Assembly: GCA_016801885.1 (NCBI GenBank)
Contig: CM028888.1
Span: 16,167,170 to 16,231,169 of the forward strand
Length of the DNA stretch: 64,000 nt
From: Toxotes chatareus
Lineage: Eukaryota > Chordata > Actinopteri > Toxotidae
Reading direction: 5' to 3'
Shown here piece by piece: positions 1 to 12,686 of this stretch; position 1 is the stretch's first letter, and every line of letters starts with the position of its first letter. The translations under genes were made by a program, and so were the position numbers. The notes under the pieces were generated by a model that saw only the letters and a list, made by a program, of their open reading frames with translations, had not been told where the DNA came from and made no database searches.

Positions 1-36
<36 letters not shown>
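1..36. repeat. Compound (TG)n(AG)n microsatellite
   Basis: Ten TG units are followed directly by eight AG units. The array touches the window edge, so its full length is unknown. Confidence 0.97.
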
Positions 37-780
37 TGATAGAGGGATAGGGAGAGAAAGAGAAAAATTAGAGAAATGGAGTGGGGGAGTGCCAGAGACA
101 AAGACAGAGAGACAGACGTAGAGAGGGAGACTGAGACAGAGAGATCAGCGAGCTGGGGACAGAAGAACAGCAAACGATAAATGAATTCCCAAGAGAAAAG
201 GAGGGACACGGAGAAATTACAGAACAAAAGGAGAAGACAGAAATGACATTTCTTGAGGGACTGCTGTGTGGCATTTGTAGAAGGAAAAATGAAATGTGAG
301 GACCAGAGAGAGATGGAAGGTGGGAGAGGGCATGGGGAGAATGGAATGAGTAAGAGCAAGAAACAAAAGAGAAAGTGTGTGAGAGGTAAGACTAATTTAT
401 GAGAAATGAGGCAGGAGTCGGTGAGGCTGGCTGCTGCTGTCTGATGGATTGGGTGGGGGTGGGACTGGGTTTTGCAGGTTGGTGGACAGAGAAGAACCTG
501 TGATATGGATCCTTTGAGGCGGCATTTCAAAAAAAGTGAACTCTCCAGAAATGGGAGATGAATATAAAACAAAAAAAAAAAACATCACTTGTCTTTGGAG
601 GAGAATCTCCCTGGCAGCTAGGTAGAGCAGAGAGAAGCAAAGGTGAGAAAGAGACTGGGTTGGAAACAAAGAGAGAGAAGCACAAGGGAATGAGCAAAAG
701 AAAAAAAAAGAAATGTGTGAAGTGACAGAGGCGAGAAAGAGTAAGCGAGGAAAAGATGACGGAGATAAAATGAGATGAGA
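21..780 (+). repeat. Long purine-rich (GA-biased) tract
   Basis: For about 750 bases the plus strand is dominated by A and G, with recurring gagaga, gggaga and aaagaga words and few pyrimidines. It looks like an eroded and expanded GA simple repeat. In the minus-strand transcript it would be a pyrimidine-rich segment. Confidence 0.8.
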
Positions 781-848
781 GACAGCTGCCTTTGCTGCAA
801 CTGCTCTTCAACTGTGGCAGTTTGGAGGGGTGTGTGTGCACGTGTGGC

Positions 849-850
<2 letters not shown>

Positions 851-904
<54 letters not shown>
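851..904. repeat. (TG)n microsatellite, about 26 units
   Basis: Nearly uninterrupted TG dinucleotides, followed by a purine/pyrimidine-alternating flank (tacatatgtgcatgcatacatgtgtgc). Alternating sequence of this kind can adopt Z-DNA. Several open frames encoding His-Thr repeats here are artefacts of the array. Confidence 0.98.
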
Positions 905-905
<1 letters not shown>

Positions 906-2171
906 ATATGTGCATGCATACATGTGTGCAGCCCTCTGAGTGTATGCAAGTATCTTTTATAATAAAGTTCACATAAGCGTGAAAGGTGGGATTGATGATA
1001 AGGCAGCTGCTAATTTGTAGTGCGTAAAGAGCTGGTTCCCACATGCTCCGAGTACACAAACACACAGAGACACAATCGCTCACACGCAGGCAGGCAGACA
1101 GAAAAGCTGCCTCTGGAGGTATCGAGAAACACTCGGGGCCTACAAAATGTTCAAGGCTCTCCTCTAGACAGAATCCCCTCCCAAAGCTTGCTGACAGAGG
1201 AGCAATGTGAACCTCCTCTTTCAAACAGCGCTCTGTCTTTATTCGCCCTAGTCCTAGAGCATGCTCATACTGTATCAAAGCCAGGACACACGCTGCTGTG
1301 TGAAGTGCCATCAATGTACACAGCAACGCACACCTTCTCCTCCTCGCACACGCTTGCGTTCTCTTTATGTCTCTCTTTCTATCTTTTCTCGCACACACGC
1401 AACTTTGAGAGAACAGAGAGGGGAGCAGAGAAGGGCTGGCAGCCGCGATGAAAGACAGTGATGAAGGTGTGGCGGTAAAACACACTGTAGACGTTGTATC
1501 TATCTACTGATGGGGGGGTGTAGGGGGGGGCACACATCACACAGAAACACTGTCTTTTAAGTTCACTCTCTTTCAGCATGAGCCCAATATAGATCTGGGG
1601 GCCAAAAGCACACATTTATGTGAGCATGTGGTTCGTACATGAATGAACGCACACATATTAACACCTAAAAGCAAACACGTAGTAACGCTTTTTCTCGCAA
1701 ATTACACTGACAATTCCATGGAGGCTAAACCCAAGCAAAGGCAACCGGACACGAGGCTATTAATCACATCATCATCCCACATGTATTCATTTGTGGCCTC
1801 ATGAACTATTGATGGGCTGCCATGTCAAGGGTCCCTTACAGCTGTGAGGGGTTGTTTTTTTTTTGCTATGGAAAGCTGCATAAGCCAAAAAACATAAGCC
1901 TAATGACGTCAGATGTCATCCCTGACCTCTATAATTTCACAGATTCAGATTTATTGCAGATCATTATGCACCGCGCCTGTGTGTAGCCACTGGGATGTGG
2001 CGTTTTGCTTGTTTGTGTAAAAAATATGTGTGTAGTGGACAAAGTCATATAAAGAGGGTGGCTGGCTGAGGGTTTGTTATCTGTGGGACTCTACAATGGG
2101 GCAAGGCACATAATACAGAGCACGAACCCCTGGGCAGCCATCCATTTTATATGGCATTGTACTACACACAT

Positions 2172-2205
2172 TTACACACACACACACACACGCACGCACA
2201 CACAG
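2172..2205. repeat. (CA)n microsatellite, interrupted
   Basis: About 16 CA units, interrupted by two CG-containing variants (cacgcacgca). Confidence 0.95.
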
Positions 2206-2635
2206 ACGCCCTTTGCATAAATAAAAACACACAGTACACCTACACAGAAGTGCACAGTTAAACACACAAAGACCGACCTGGAACCTGTCAAGTGCGAACA
2301 AACTGATGACAAGACGGCGACAGATGGATTCACTGAGGAGAGACGAGCTACGCATTCAACTCAATTAGCAACGTGCTGCTGCATGACGCCGATGGGATAT
2401 GGAATCTTACCATGACTGGCAACCTGTCAATCGAGCAACAGAGCCGCAAAACAAGCATCATGCAAGACGCAATGAATTAAATTTAATAAACCGATAAATA
2501 AATTAATTTATGAATAAATGGTATAAACCCATGGAGTGGCAGCTCCGCATCAAAAAACAGGGCATAATGTGACCAGGGAGCCTAAATATCCCCAGGCGCG
2601 CACACACAAAGAAGAAACTGGCAGCGGGGAAAGAA

Positions 2636-2658
2636 GAGGAGGAGGAGGAGGAGGAGGC
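2636..2658. repeat. (GGA)n trinucleotide repeat
   Basis: About seven GGA units inside a wider purine-rich patch that runs to about 2696. The Gly/Glu-rich frame across it is a repeat artefact. Confidence 0.93.
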
Positions 2659-2877
2659 AATGGGGAGAGACAGAGAAGAGAGAAGAGAAAGAACAATGGC
2701 TGCCTCCCTCTTCCCCTCTTGCTCACTCTCGCTACCTGTGTGAACATTCGCAAGCTCTGTTCATACATTATCCTGCCACGGTACCTAATGAGCCAGGCAT
2801 CTCCACCCTGACACTTACGCTTGGCTAGGCAACCCTTATTACAGTGTGGAGGTATACTCTCTCACACACGCGTAGAA

Positions 2878-2901
2878 ACACACACACACACACACACACA
2901 A
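2878..2901. repeat. (CA)n microsatellite
   Basis: Twelve CA units, uninterrupted. Confidence 0.95.
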
Positions 2902-3249
2902 AACTATCTGAACTGACCACCACAAGTCATCACAGTAGCTGTGTGACTGGGGAGCATAAAAACATCTCTTGTTGGTTGAGATGTAAAGGAGCTAGCCGCC
3001 ATATTCAAATGCATCTTTATTGTCTGTCAGAAGGAATCCTCACATAATGGTTTATCTGTGTTTGCGTGTCAGTTTCAGACACGTCAAGTTCTTAGTTCGT
3101 ACAAACGCACGAGGCAGCGTGAAGGCTGCTGGTGAATATGGGGACAGACAACATGTGCCCCTTCCGAGTCGTCGGTTATTACCGATGCTTCATTGTTCAT
3201 GACGGCAGACAAAATTGCTCTTTTCGCTGCTTTTTTACGACTGCGCACT

Positions 3250-6200
3250 TTAAAAAAAAAAAAAAGAAAAGAAAAGCACAAAAGCAAGTCTATCTTGTCT
3301 GACAACATACCAGTCAGTGCCAGGATGTACCCTGCAGTGCTATGATTGTTTTGGCTGCTTCTGTATAAAAAGCCCTTCCACTTCAAAAGAGCCTCCTACA
3401 AGTGTTTAAGTGGTAAACCAGCAGGAATGTGGGAGGCCAATCAGCTGCAAGTAGGGGCAACATGGTAAAAGTTGGTCAAATAAACATCAAACGTCACAAC
3501 AGCATGCCGGTATAGAGAGGAGGAGGAAGAAGTGCTTTGAAATGGGTGATGAATGGCTTGTTGGTTAAACACTTCAAATGACATAAGACACTTAGATTGA
3601 CCCTCAAAGCACAAAGAATAAGAACAAAAAGAAAATGTATGAGGGAAACCACAGATTGTTCTTTTTTTACTTTAATCTAAGATTAGATGCCTGGACTGGA
3701 GGTGATGTAATCCAATTCAGCTAGCAATCTTTCTGTGAGAAGTGATTGCTGTGGCTCAGCAGCTGATTGTGATTTTCAGCAGTGTGGGTTGGTGTATTCT
3801 GACCATCATTACACTTAAGGGGGAAAGAAAAAAACCCCCACTAACTTCAAAGTTGCACTGAGACTTGATAGTAAGTCTTCTGTTGTTCTCTTTTATTGGA
3901 ACTTGATAGCTTATACTGACGTTAGGCTGAAGCTCTTTCCCTGGAAAAAAAAAAGTGCAAGGAACAGGCTGCTATTATATTAAAACACAAAGGCATAACG
4001 TTCAACCAAAAAAAGCCCCAACTGTGTTTTCATAAAAACGCGCAGGAGAAATAATTGTTCTTTTTTTTTTTTTGCAGTGAAACAACAGTGACTGGTTTTA
4101 AATAACATCTGCGTAATGTAAGTTAATCTCCTATGCCTCCAAAGTATATAAATGAGAGACTATACATTGTTAAACAGTATAAAGAAATATTATGAGACAT
4201 CAGATTTTGTTTCATGTTATAAAGTTATTAAAAGTGTAGATGTACTCTAAATATACCCATAAGCTCATTCAATTTACTACAGAATTCTTTTTACCTATAC
4301 AAAAGGAAGGACATTCCCATTATTATTTATCTGATGAGCATATTTCCAATAAAATATTGCATCAGAAACACTTTCACATATCTATAAAACCAGCAGAAAT
4401 CTTATTTTTAATCTTTCAAAACAATTTATTATTCAAAAAAGGACAACTATGGGGACTACAGATGTTTCTGCAGAGCATCTGTGGGAGCGATGGTTATCAC
4501 AAACACATCCATGTGATCAGCATGTTCAAAAAAAAAAAAAAAGATGTTACAAAGACAAGAAGCGACATATTTTACTAACACTGCACAGCAGACACTTAGC
4601 TAATTCCCTTATGTGCTGCGCTCAGCTGTAAGACGCCTGGGTAGGCACCAATCAGGCTGTAAATACAGGGGACAATGCAGAGGAAAGCTACCACTTCCCC
4701 TGTCTGTTGCTGTTACAGTCTCATGCACATTAGATGCAATAACAATATTCCTGCAGTTATATGAATATCTTGCTGTGCCTTTTTAAAATGTCTTGACTTG
4801 GACACTTTGTAATAGCTATATATTATCCAGATTAAGGTGAGCTTGTCTGCCTAGAATGTAATTTCAAAACAAAAACTTGCCTGTGTCCATGTGGGTCTCT
4901 CACAAGCATTGTATGTCCACACCTTATGTTTTGTGTCTGCAAGCGTTTGCGTATTTGTGTGTGAGCGGATGCAAACTCAGTATTCCAGGTCACAGTGGCT
5001 GCAATCTCACAGGAGGTTTAACCTTGGCAAATCCACTATTAGGTGTTCAGAGAATGATGATGTGAGCAGCAGATCCTCCCCAATGGTTTCACTTTCTATG
5101 AACATCCAGCAGGTCACAAATAGAGAAGCTATGGGTGTATTACAAGGTCAAAGGTTGGCTAACTCTCAATATGATGACAATTCCAAGCTGGCATTTTCAT
5201 TTCCTGAAGAGACTGATTCCCCACGGCAGCTGAGGCCAAAGATGTTTGCTTATTTTTTTTTTTATTTTTTGTTCAAATAAGTTTGCTTTTAAGGCAGAGA
5301 ATGTATACCGCAAATATACAGTGTGGACTCGCTGTGTGCACAGGAAACTCCTTTTGCATTCACATACAAGGTGGGTCTGAGGAAAATTCTAATAAATACG
5401 GCTCTCCAATGCATACACATGCATAAAATCAGACCATGCCTATCTTACACAAATGGGCTTTTCTGCACATTTTTTTGTCCCTTTAATTTTGCCCTTCAAA
5501 CGTCTTCAGAGGTGCGGCCGTGCAGCCAACCAGCAGGAGTAACTGATGTTTTTAATGGCACATGGTTTGTCTCCTGGTGGTGAGATAAACATGGGGAAGA
5601 GATTAAAACCCCAGGCTTTCTTCCACAATCTCCTGCCTGCATCCTCCTTCCCCTTACCGTGGTCATGCAGGGCTAGCACAGCAGACTCTAATTCAAAACC
5701 AAACCCACCCCGTCTACGAGGCATATGAGAGCCTAAAAACACACATGGTTACAGCAGCACTAACGGAGGTTCAGATGTCAGCACTGGGCAGGAGAAAACA
5801 GACAGGTGACAAGGAGAGGAGGCCTCTGCACCGTTTAATCACCAACCTGTCAAGTGTGTCTCATCGGGCTCATTGTGGAATACTACCAGGAATGTGCACG
5901 GCTACTGCTGTAATGCCAGTGTTGATCTGGAGACGGATCTGTTGGGTTGCTGATGTCAGGACGCGGACCACAACAAACACCCTGAAGAGAAAGACACAGG
6001 GACAAAGGCCAGGCTCTCTGCTTCATGCTCCGCCTCTCTAGTGGGGTACAGGTTGGCCACAAAGCCAGCTCACCTAGGAGCTGATGAGCTAGAGCAGTTA
6101 TTAAGAGTGGCTAAACACATCATTTCCTTTGTCACTGTGATTAGGCCAAGGCGAGGGGCCCTGAGGTGGAGGCAGACCCAGAGTGTATGATTAGCTCTGC

Positions 6201-6580
6201 CATTTAAATGACATTCACACTAATCGCTAATATCAGGTCTGTCAAGGTGAGAGAATACAACGAGGAATCTGTCAGCTCGTGTTGGAAGGCTGGGGCAAAG
6301 CAGGAAAAGTGCAGGGATATCTAATTCCACTTGATGCGAATGCTGTGTCAATCAGTTAAGTCAGGCACAGCAGCTGATTGTTTTACTCTGCATCAGTGCT
6401 GCCATACAGCCGTCACAGAGCACAGAGGAGCTGCGATCTGTAAACACTACAGCTCCCGAGGAACCAACAGGGATTCAGTTGTTTAAAAAGGGATTGGCAA
6501 TGGATGATATTAAGAAAGAAGACCTGGCCCTTGTGAAAACGCTGGTGAAAAGACACTGTATTCAAGTTCAGCCCAAACAG
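3250..6580. other. Unique AT-rich intronic sequence, no gene seen
   Basis: This holds short poly-A/poly-T runs (near 3251, 4062, 4529, 5250) and otherwise unique sequence. No open frame is long or family-like. A possible conserved non-coding block at 6060-6260 is listed separately. Confidence 0.6.
6060..6260. other. Candidate conserved non-coding element
   Basis: This block has no simple repeat, balanced composition and closely packed motifs, including the 10-bp palindrome catttaaatg (6201-6210) and attag/taatcgctaat homeodomain-like cores. These traits are typical of enhancer-like conserved elements in introns of developmental genes. Conservation itself cannot be seen from one sequence. Confidence 0.25.
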
Positions 6581-7009
6581 GTTTTATTCTCTTGTTAAAA
6601 AAAAAAAGAAAAAAAAAAAGAAAAACAGTACCAGCCATTTGCTTGCAGAAATATTTGGATGAGAATTCAAAGAACTGGTTAACTTTTCTTTCTCCTGGTG
6701 GAAATTCACGTCTGAAGTCGAGCCATCTTTAAAACTCAAATGACCCTGCTCTCTCTCTTGCCTGAACAAAAGAAGGCATTATCAAACCTCACTCTCAGCA
6801 GTGCTAGATCAATTTGGTAAACAGCCTGTGTCCTACAGTAGTAATCAGAGGGTATTTTTGAGGGATTTGCAGGCTGGCCAGGAGGCATCCGCTGGAGTGA
6901 TCTCTAATTGCTAGAAGCGGAGGCCTAGACTGCCTGGCGCTCTTTTGAAGCCATCGGCAGCAGCTTCCAGCCAGAGAAGCCAGCAGGGGGAGGCTTCCTA
7001 CTGAGCCAC

Positions 7010-7190
7010 TCTCCTTTTTCTTTATTTCCTTCTCTTCTTCTCCCTCACCATGCCTTCATTCTACTTCTCCTGCTTTTCTTGTGCCCAGTCCACCTTCCTT
7101 CCATCCTCTTCTTTTCCTTGCCATTTCTTCTCTAACTGTACATTTTCCCTTTACTCACTCCCTTTTTCCCCTCCTCTCCTACTCAGTCAA
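7010..7190 (+). repeat. Pyrimidine-rich (CT-biased) tract
   Basis: The plus strand is dominated by C and T, with ttcctt, cttctt and ctcctc words and few purines. On the transcribed minus strand it is purine-rich. It resembles a degenerate CT simple repeat. Confidence 0.7.
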
Positions 7191-10100
7191 TGAGCCAGCA
7201 ATCACTTTGCAGACAGACATCCTCTGCTCAGTCGGCCATGTTCAATCCCCAGCACCGGTGGCTGATGAGGCATTGTGGTGACGTCAAACACAGGGGCTTT
7301 TCAGGGAGCAACAGTTAACCTGTGGAGGCGCAGCTCTGCGTCCCAGGTTACAGGACTCATACTGGCAGTCTTTGTATAAAATAATGAATGTAATATGCCA
7401 AAGAGATGAAAGATAATGAGGCCAATTATTTTTTTCTTCTTGCCCAGTGAGGCAGGAGAGGTGAATTTATGTCAAATAGTTGGTGTATAATGACACCTAA
7501 TACTACTCAAGCCTTTGTTACTGTATGAGCTTGTGTATCATGGGTTAAAGACTTTTGTTCTCTAAAGCATGGTTTTGAAATTGTGACAAACGCGTGAACG
7601 CATACACAGACACACACACAGAAAGAAAAAAAAAAGAAAACACAACCACTAAATAATAATGGGATATTGTTAGACAGTTGGACAGTGTTGCATATTTGTA
7701 GGCTTGGGCATACACTGAAAAAAAAAAAAAAAAAGCGTCCACACACAATCTCACAGAGACACAACGAGTTTTTGGTTGTTTGGAAGGCAGCTCGCTCAGT
7801 GTGACATTGACTCCTCAGTGCCAATTCCACACTGGGAGCTGCACTTGCTAGCTTTGCTGCCAATCCAGGTAAAGAGATTACAGACACACACAATGCAGCC
7901 TTCTGTTCGTCTGCCAAGAAGAAAACCAGCCCTTTAAGCCCATAGAAAAAAGGCCTATACACAAATTCACACAGCCTTGGCCCCGTCCTTGCACAAAACC
8001 AAGAATCCCCTTCTTCTCCAGGAACATGGCTTCTAATATGTGCCTCGCTCCGTGGCTCCCTCATACAAAGCAGCCTTGTGACTAAAACAATTCAGCCTCC
8101 ATTTCTTTATCCTGGTCCCCAACACTGTTGCACATTACTATTACTTGCATCATTCAAATAAAGAAGGAACTTGGCTTACAATCAGTCACACAGTCATTAT
8201 AAAGCTACCCTAATGGGCGCTGTCTGGTTACAAACTATTGTAAAACAATATGAAAGAAAGTTACACTAGGATTTCATCATCTTTCTTAATGGTGTAATTA
8301 AAAAGGTGAGAGAGAACCTGTGTATCACCCAAAATAGATATAGGTGCCACTTTCAATATTTTTACTCACAGTAATTAACAAAGAACTTGTTGAAAACTAG
8401 GAACTTGGTGAAAACTGCGGGGCTGACACTGGTTTTCAGGAGTACAGATTCTCTTTTTTTTTTTCTTTTTTTTTGCAGGCTATGAATCAAACAATCACTG
8501 TGCTGTGCGGTTTTGACCCAATTAATCAGCTACTTATAATTGTAAGAGAGTAATTTAGCATTGGGATTGCAATGCTCTAATTTGCATTGTATATACTTAT
8601 CTTTTTGGGATTCGTGTGGATTAGGCATGACGCTGAGAAGCTGCTTGTGAATAATCAAATCAGAGGAAGTGTATCTATCTAGTATCTATACCATATATTT
8701 CCCCTTGAAAGGGTCCTGTGTGGATTAGGTGTGTGGAATTATGCTACAGAGATGTGTTGATGAAGAGAGTGGTAATGTGGTGGAGAGGGAGGGCTAATTA
8801 TGGTGTGGCAAAGTAGCACTTATTAAAGGACGCGTATCAGTGGCAAGACAAAGAAATCATCTATCATCTACTGTACTTTTTACTCACAAATTAAACCCCG
8901 ATGCTTCGGCGGATAACGATACTTGCCACTCTGCCACTCTTTCATCACAGCCTCCATCCTCCTCTCAGAGATGCCATTTTTCTCACCTCAGCAACACTCT
9001 CCTTGGCACTACCAATTGTGTTTGACAGTAAAATCACATTTTAGATCATAGATCATATGTCAGGCTGCAGGACGGGAGCAGGCAGCGGGATGACAGAATG
9101 ATTCTGACTCAGGGCTATTCCAAAAGCTTTTATTTCCCACCCATATAGCTCGTCCTGTCATCCAGCGGTGGCACGTGAAGTCATGTTGAGGGTGTTGGAA
9201 TGGACGACTGGTATGTGACTGCTGTGCTCATGGCTCTGTCCCAGAACGAAACCTGTGTTTTGGAGCACACACACACTGTAATCTGGAACCCCTGTGCTGC
9301 TCAATAAGCCATCCAGAAACCCCCCCAAAAAAAGGATAATTAAAAAAATATATATCTTGTGAAATACTTGATTACGAACATACACATCCCTTATTTTCTC
9401 TTTTCTGTCACAAAATGAGTTTCAGGTGAAGAAAAGACCGTTGAAGGGGAGGTGGCGTGGCTGGGGACACTGCAGCAGAACATGGAACAATAGGCGCCCT
9501 CTGGCATCAACCTCTGGACAGCCCAAGCTGCTCACCAAAGACACTGAACTCACCCACAATGAACTGCTGCAGTGGGAAGGGAGGCTTTAGAGAGTTCAAT
9601 TTCCAACACAATTGGCCGTATTCTACTCCTTTAAATGCCAAGGAGATGGTGTGCAGCGTGTGCCTTTGTGAGGAGCTTTGCTTACAGCGAGTGTCCTCTA
9701 ACAGGAGAGACAGAGAGAAAGACAGAGAGAGAGACAAGAGAAACGGAAAGATGGCGAAGACAGGCAGGGTGGGGAGAATGGCGTGGGACAGAAATAGTGC
9801 AACTGTGTGAAAGAAAAGGAAGAAAGAATAAGACTGAGTGACTGGAAGAGATAGAGAGGGGCGAAAAAAAAAGTACAGAGAAAACGAGAAGGGTAGAGAA
9901 TGTCTCCTCTGGCTGTCGTTTCGCCAGCCTCACAGGGACCGTCTGAAGGACAATGCTGCTACTAGTGGAGTGTGACGTTTGTCCTCTATCCAATTCACCA
10001 CAGCCCCAAAGAAAACACACTTACAATCAAGTGTTGATCATGAATCTCAGACGCAATAAACAAACAAAACACAATGCATTATAGTAATATACAATACAGC

Positions 10101-11400
10101 CTCTATGAAAGGGGGGAAAAAAAGCTTAATAGGAAAAATAAAAAGGCACCGAGATAACATTTAAATGAGGTGATGTGAAGTCATAGTGTGAGCCACAGCA
10201 AAGCCTAATAAGAGATCACCTTTAACTGCTGTGATCTGAGAGCCAGCTCTTTCTTTTCTGAAAGAGTCATTTTAGTCAGTACGCATCTCCATAACGTACA
10301 GTTAAGTGTGTCGTGTCTTCTCTACATTGTATTTAATTTGCTTAAAGTAGAAGTATTATTTTTATAACCTCACAAATGCTCAAGTAAATATAAATGTGCT
10401 CACTGACTGCAGGGACATTTCCTGCCTAGCTTCTCATTTTGCCTCAGCAAAAAGTAGCTACTAAGGCTACTAAGCGCCTATTTATTATTTTAGAACAGAC
10501 TAAAAATTTTAGGCTGCTGTGGTTCTGTGGGGTTTGGGGTCAGAGCAGATTTAAAATAAGGTATGTAACCCACACATTAGACTGAGAAAGTACAGTATGT
10601 CTGTGCTGCAGGTATAAAAACATTCAAGATTATTGAGGAAAAAAAAGAAGAAGAAAAAAAAATGGCATTAGTTATTCTTTCCTGCAGTGCTTTGCAAAGC
10701 ATTAGAGTCACAAAGTGAGCTGTTATTTTGGGGACTTGCAATTATGGAAAAGGCATCATGGCTTTAGAAGAACCGTATTGTGTAACATTTGAATCGTTAA
10801 ATAAAGAATGTGTTATTTCTATTGCACCGCTGCACAAAAACCAGGAATTATTTTTTCATGAATCAATCTGTAAGATAAAAAATGAACACAGGTGGGGAAT
10901 TGATTTGGACTGCGGGCTGCCAGATGCCCATCACTAGGATCGGTAGGGAGTGGTAAAGTGGGGCCCAGGCACTGGTTTCACTGATAATATATTCAGTGTC
11001 CTTTCGTTTGTGGTCACGGGGCAGCTGAGCCATTAATATTACACAATCACACCAATGGCTCTGATGAATTATTCAGATTTTCTTATGGCTCTGTAATATT
11101 CTATGCAATTCATCTGGAGGACCTGTTGTGTTTTTAAGATGAAAGCAGAAAAATATCTACTGTTTCAAATTCCCATTGGAACAAAATATCAAAACGCTAG
11201 TTAGAAGAAACAGAAACCGCGGGAGGAACTGCACCTGCCTCCTGCCTCAGTGTCACACACAATATAAATACGTCCGCTGTCATCAGAAAAATTGCCATGG
11301 AGGCTGTTTCTCCATCATTGTCTTCATTTGAAGGGCATTTTGCTGCCCAAAGGCAAATGCCTAACACACTCCCTGAGCATGGCGCCTATCCCCTTCCACA
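7190..11400. other. Unique intronic sequence, no gene seen
   Basis: Mixed unique sequence with small A/T runs (7628-7640, 7719-7734, 8453-8474) and a short purine-rich, (GA)-like patch at about 9705-9900. The open frames crossing it lack recognisable domains and splice context. Confidence 0.55.
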
Positions 11401-11450
11401 GAGGGCTGGCAGTGCAGCAGACAGAAGAGAGAGAGACGAGTGAGAAATAA

Positions 11451-11501
11451 GAGAGAGAGAGACAGAGAGAGAGAGCGAGAGAGAGAGAGGGAGAGAGAGA
11501 A
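11451..11501. repeat. (GA)n microsatellite
   Basis: About 25 GA units with a few single-base interruptions (gacaga, gagcga, agggag). Confidence 0.96.
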
Positions 11502-11715
11502 AAGCCTTCGTCTCAAAGTAGACCTCACACTGGGTTCTGTCACTACAGATCAAAATCCCCTCAAAGCCATAGATCACTTCCACTATAGTTCACATGTTCC
11601 ACACTTAGAAACTGTTTACCAGACTCAAAGAGTTCGTCTGCACGGCGTACACACACGCAGAGTACACACACAGATATAGATACAGTAGAGGAAAGAAAGA
11701 GAGAAAGCGTTTGAG

Positions 11716-11740
11716 CACACACACACACACACACACACAC
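11716..11740. repeat. (CA)n microsatellite
   Basis: About twelve CA units, uninterrupted, in a wider CA-rich flank starting near 11650. Confidence 0.95.
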
Positions 11741-12391
11741 TAAAAGATGGAGCTTTCAATCCAAGCCAACTGCACTTAAACATTTATACACATTGTGAGG
11801 ATGAGTCGCTCAGTGCAAAAAAATGTTTACATCTATATGGCAAAACAGCGATCAGCCCAGTTCAGTGAGATGGTGCGATGCCAGCTCTGCCTACAAGTGA
11901 GCTGACTGGTGTGACAAACAGAGAAGTGTCTGCTCCTTTTTCTTGTGGAAATACCTGTCAGTGCCTGTCGGCTGCTCACGCACACAATGATACATGGACA
12001 CATACACAGCCGGGGACAGTCTGTCTCCTAAAAGTTCTTTTAACGCACCTATGTGAGGATTCATAGCCAATAACAGCCATCGCACAGGGCTCAGGATAAG
12101 TGACAGGCCTATACGTGCTTAGTGGTGGTTAAGTCGGGCCTGTAAGCATGCCGCCTGCCATAAATACACAACACCGCATTGTGGTGCAGGGAGGAAACCT
12201 GTCTTTGGAAAGTCCTTTGCTTGGGAGAGAAACGTCCCCTCATCTAAGATAAGGAGCCGATGAGAGGGAGAGATAAAGTCAGTGCTTCTCCTGGGCCTTA
12301 TCTGATGCTGTTATCTGACTGCACAGCACCCACCATCTCACAATCTTTACACCCTTTAAGCACCTCTCTGAAACACTCACACCAGCATCAT

Positions 12392-12393
<2 letters not shown>

Positions 12394-12463
<70 letters not shown>

Positions 12464-12466
12464 AAA
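12394..12466. repeat. (CA)33 microsatellite plus A tract, near the Musashi 5' splice site
   Basis: Thirty-three uninterrupted CA units (12394-12459) are followed by about seven A. Because the gene runs on the minus strand, the pre-mRNA carries a short U run and then (GU)33, starting about 220 nt downstream of the exon's donor. UG-rich intronic repeats are known binding sites for TDP-43 and CELF proteins. Confidence 0.97.
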
Positions 12467-12680
12467 GCCTCCACCATCTAATGCTGAAACATTCTAAACA
12501 CCGTACCAGCTTATTGATTACTTTGACACGCTCCCATTGTTGAACAGATGGTACACCTAATATCATGTGAAATGGAACTGTTCTGTGTTATCTCATGGGG
12601 AAAGGACATAAAATGACTATTTTCTCACCTTTCAGAAAGACAGAGAGCAAAAATGGAGAGAAGGAGAAGAGAAGCTGTGC

Positions 12681-12686
12681 ACTTAC
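12681..12686 (-). promoter_or_regulatory. 5' splice site of the Musashi exon
   Basis: On the minus strand the exon ends ...AGAG and is followed by gtaagtgcac. GAG|gtaagt is a near-ideal match to the vertebrate U1 donor consensus. It is in the right place to leave the reading frame in phase 1, as expected for entry into the next RRM2 exon. Confidence 0.88.

Larger units (their letters stand above)
1..12686 (-). other. Intron (partial) downstream of the Musashi exon
   Basis: By orientation this is the 5' part of the intron that follows the exon. I looked for the next Musashi exon (GFGFVTFE...HFHEINNKMVECKKAQ) on the minus strand and did not see it, so the intron should run off the left edge and exceed 12.6 kb. 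The stretch holds GA-, CA- and TG-type microsatellites (separate entries), poly-A and poly-T runs, a pyrimidine-rich tract near 7010-7190, and AT-rich unique sequence. I see no other gene, RNA gene or clear transposon here. Confidence 0.75.

Noticed and set aside
527..1485. Several open frames rich in His-Thr or Cys
   Set aside because: They exist only because the long TG array at 851-904 is open in several frames; no domain, no splice context.
4240..4578. 112-residue plus-strand open frame
   Set aside because: AT-rich text ending in a poly-A Lys run; no recognisable family and no neighbouring exon.
7507..8064. 185-residue minus-strand open frame, the second longest of the window
   Set aside because: Contains Phe and Val-Cys runs from poly-A and CA tracts; the remainder matches nothing known and lacks splice evidence.
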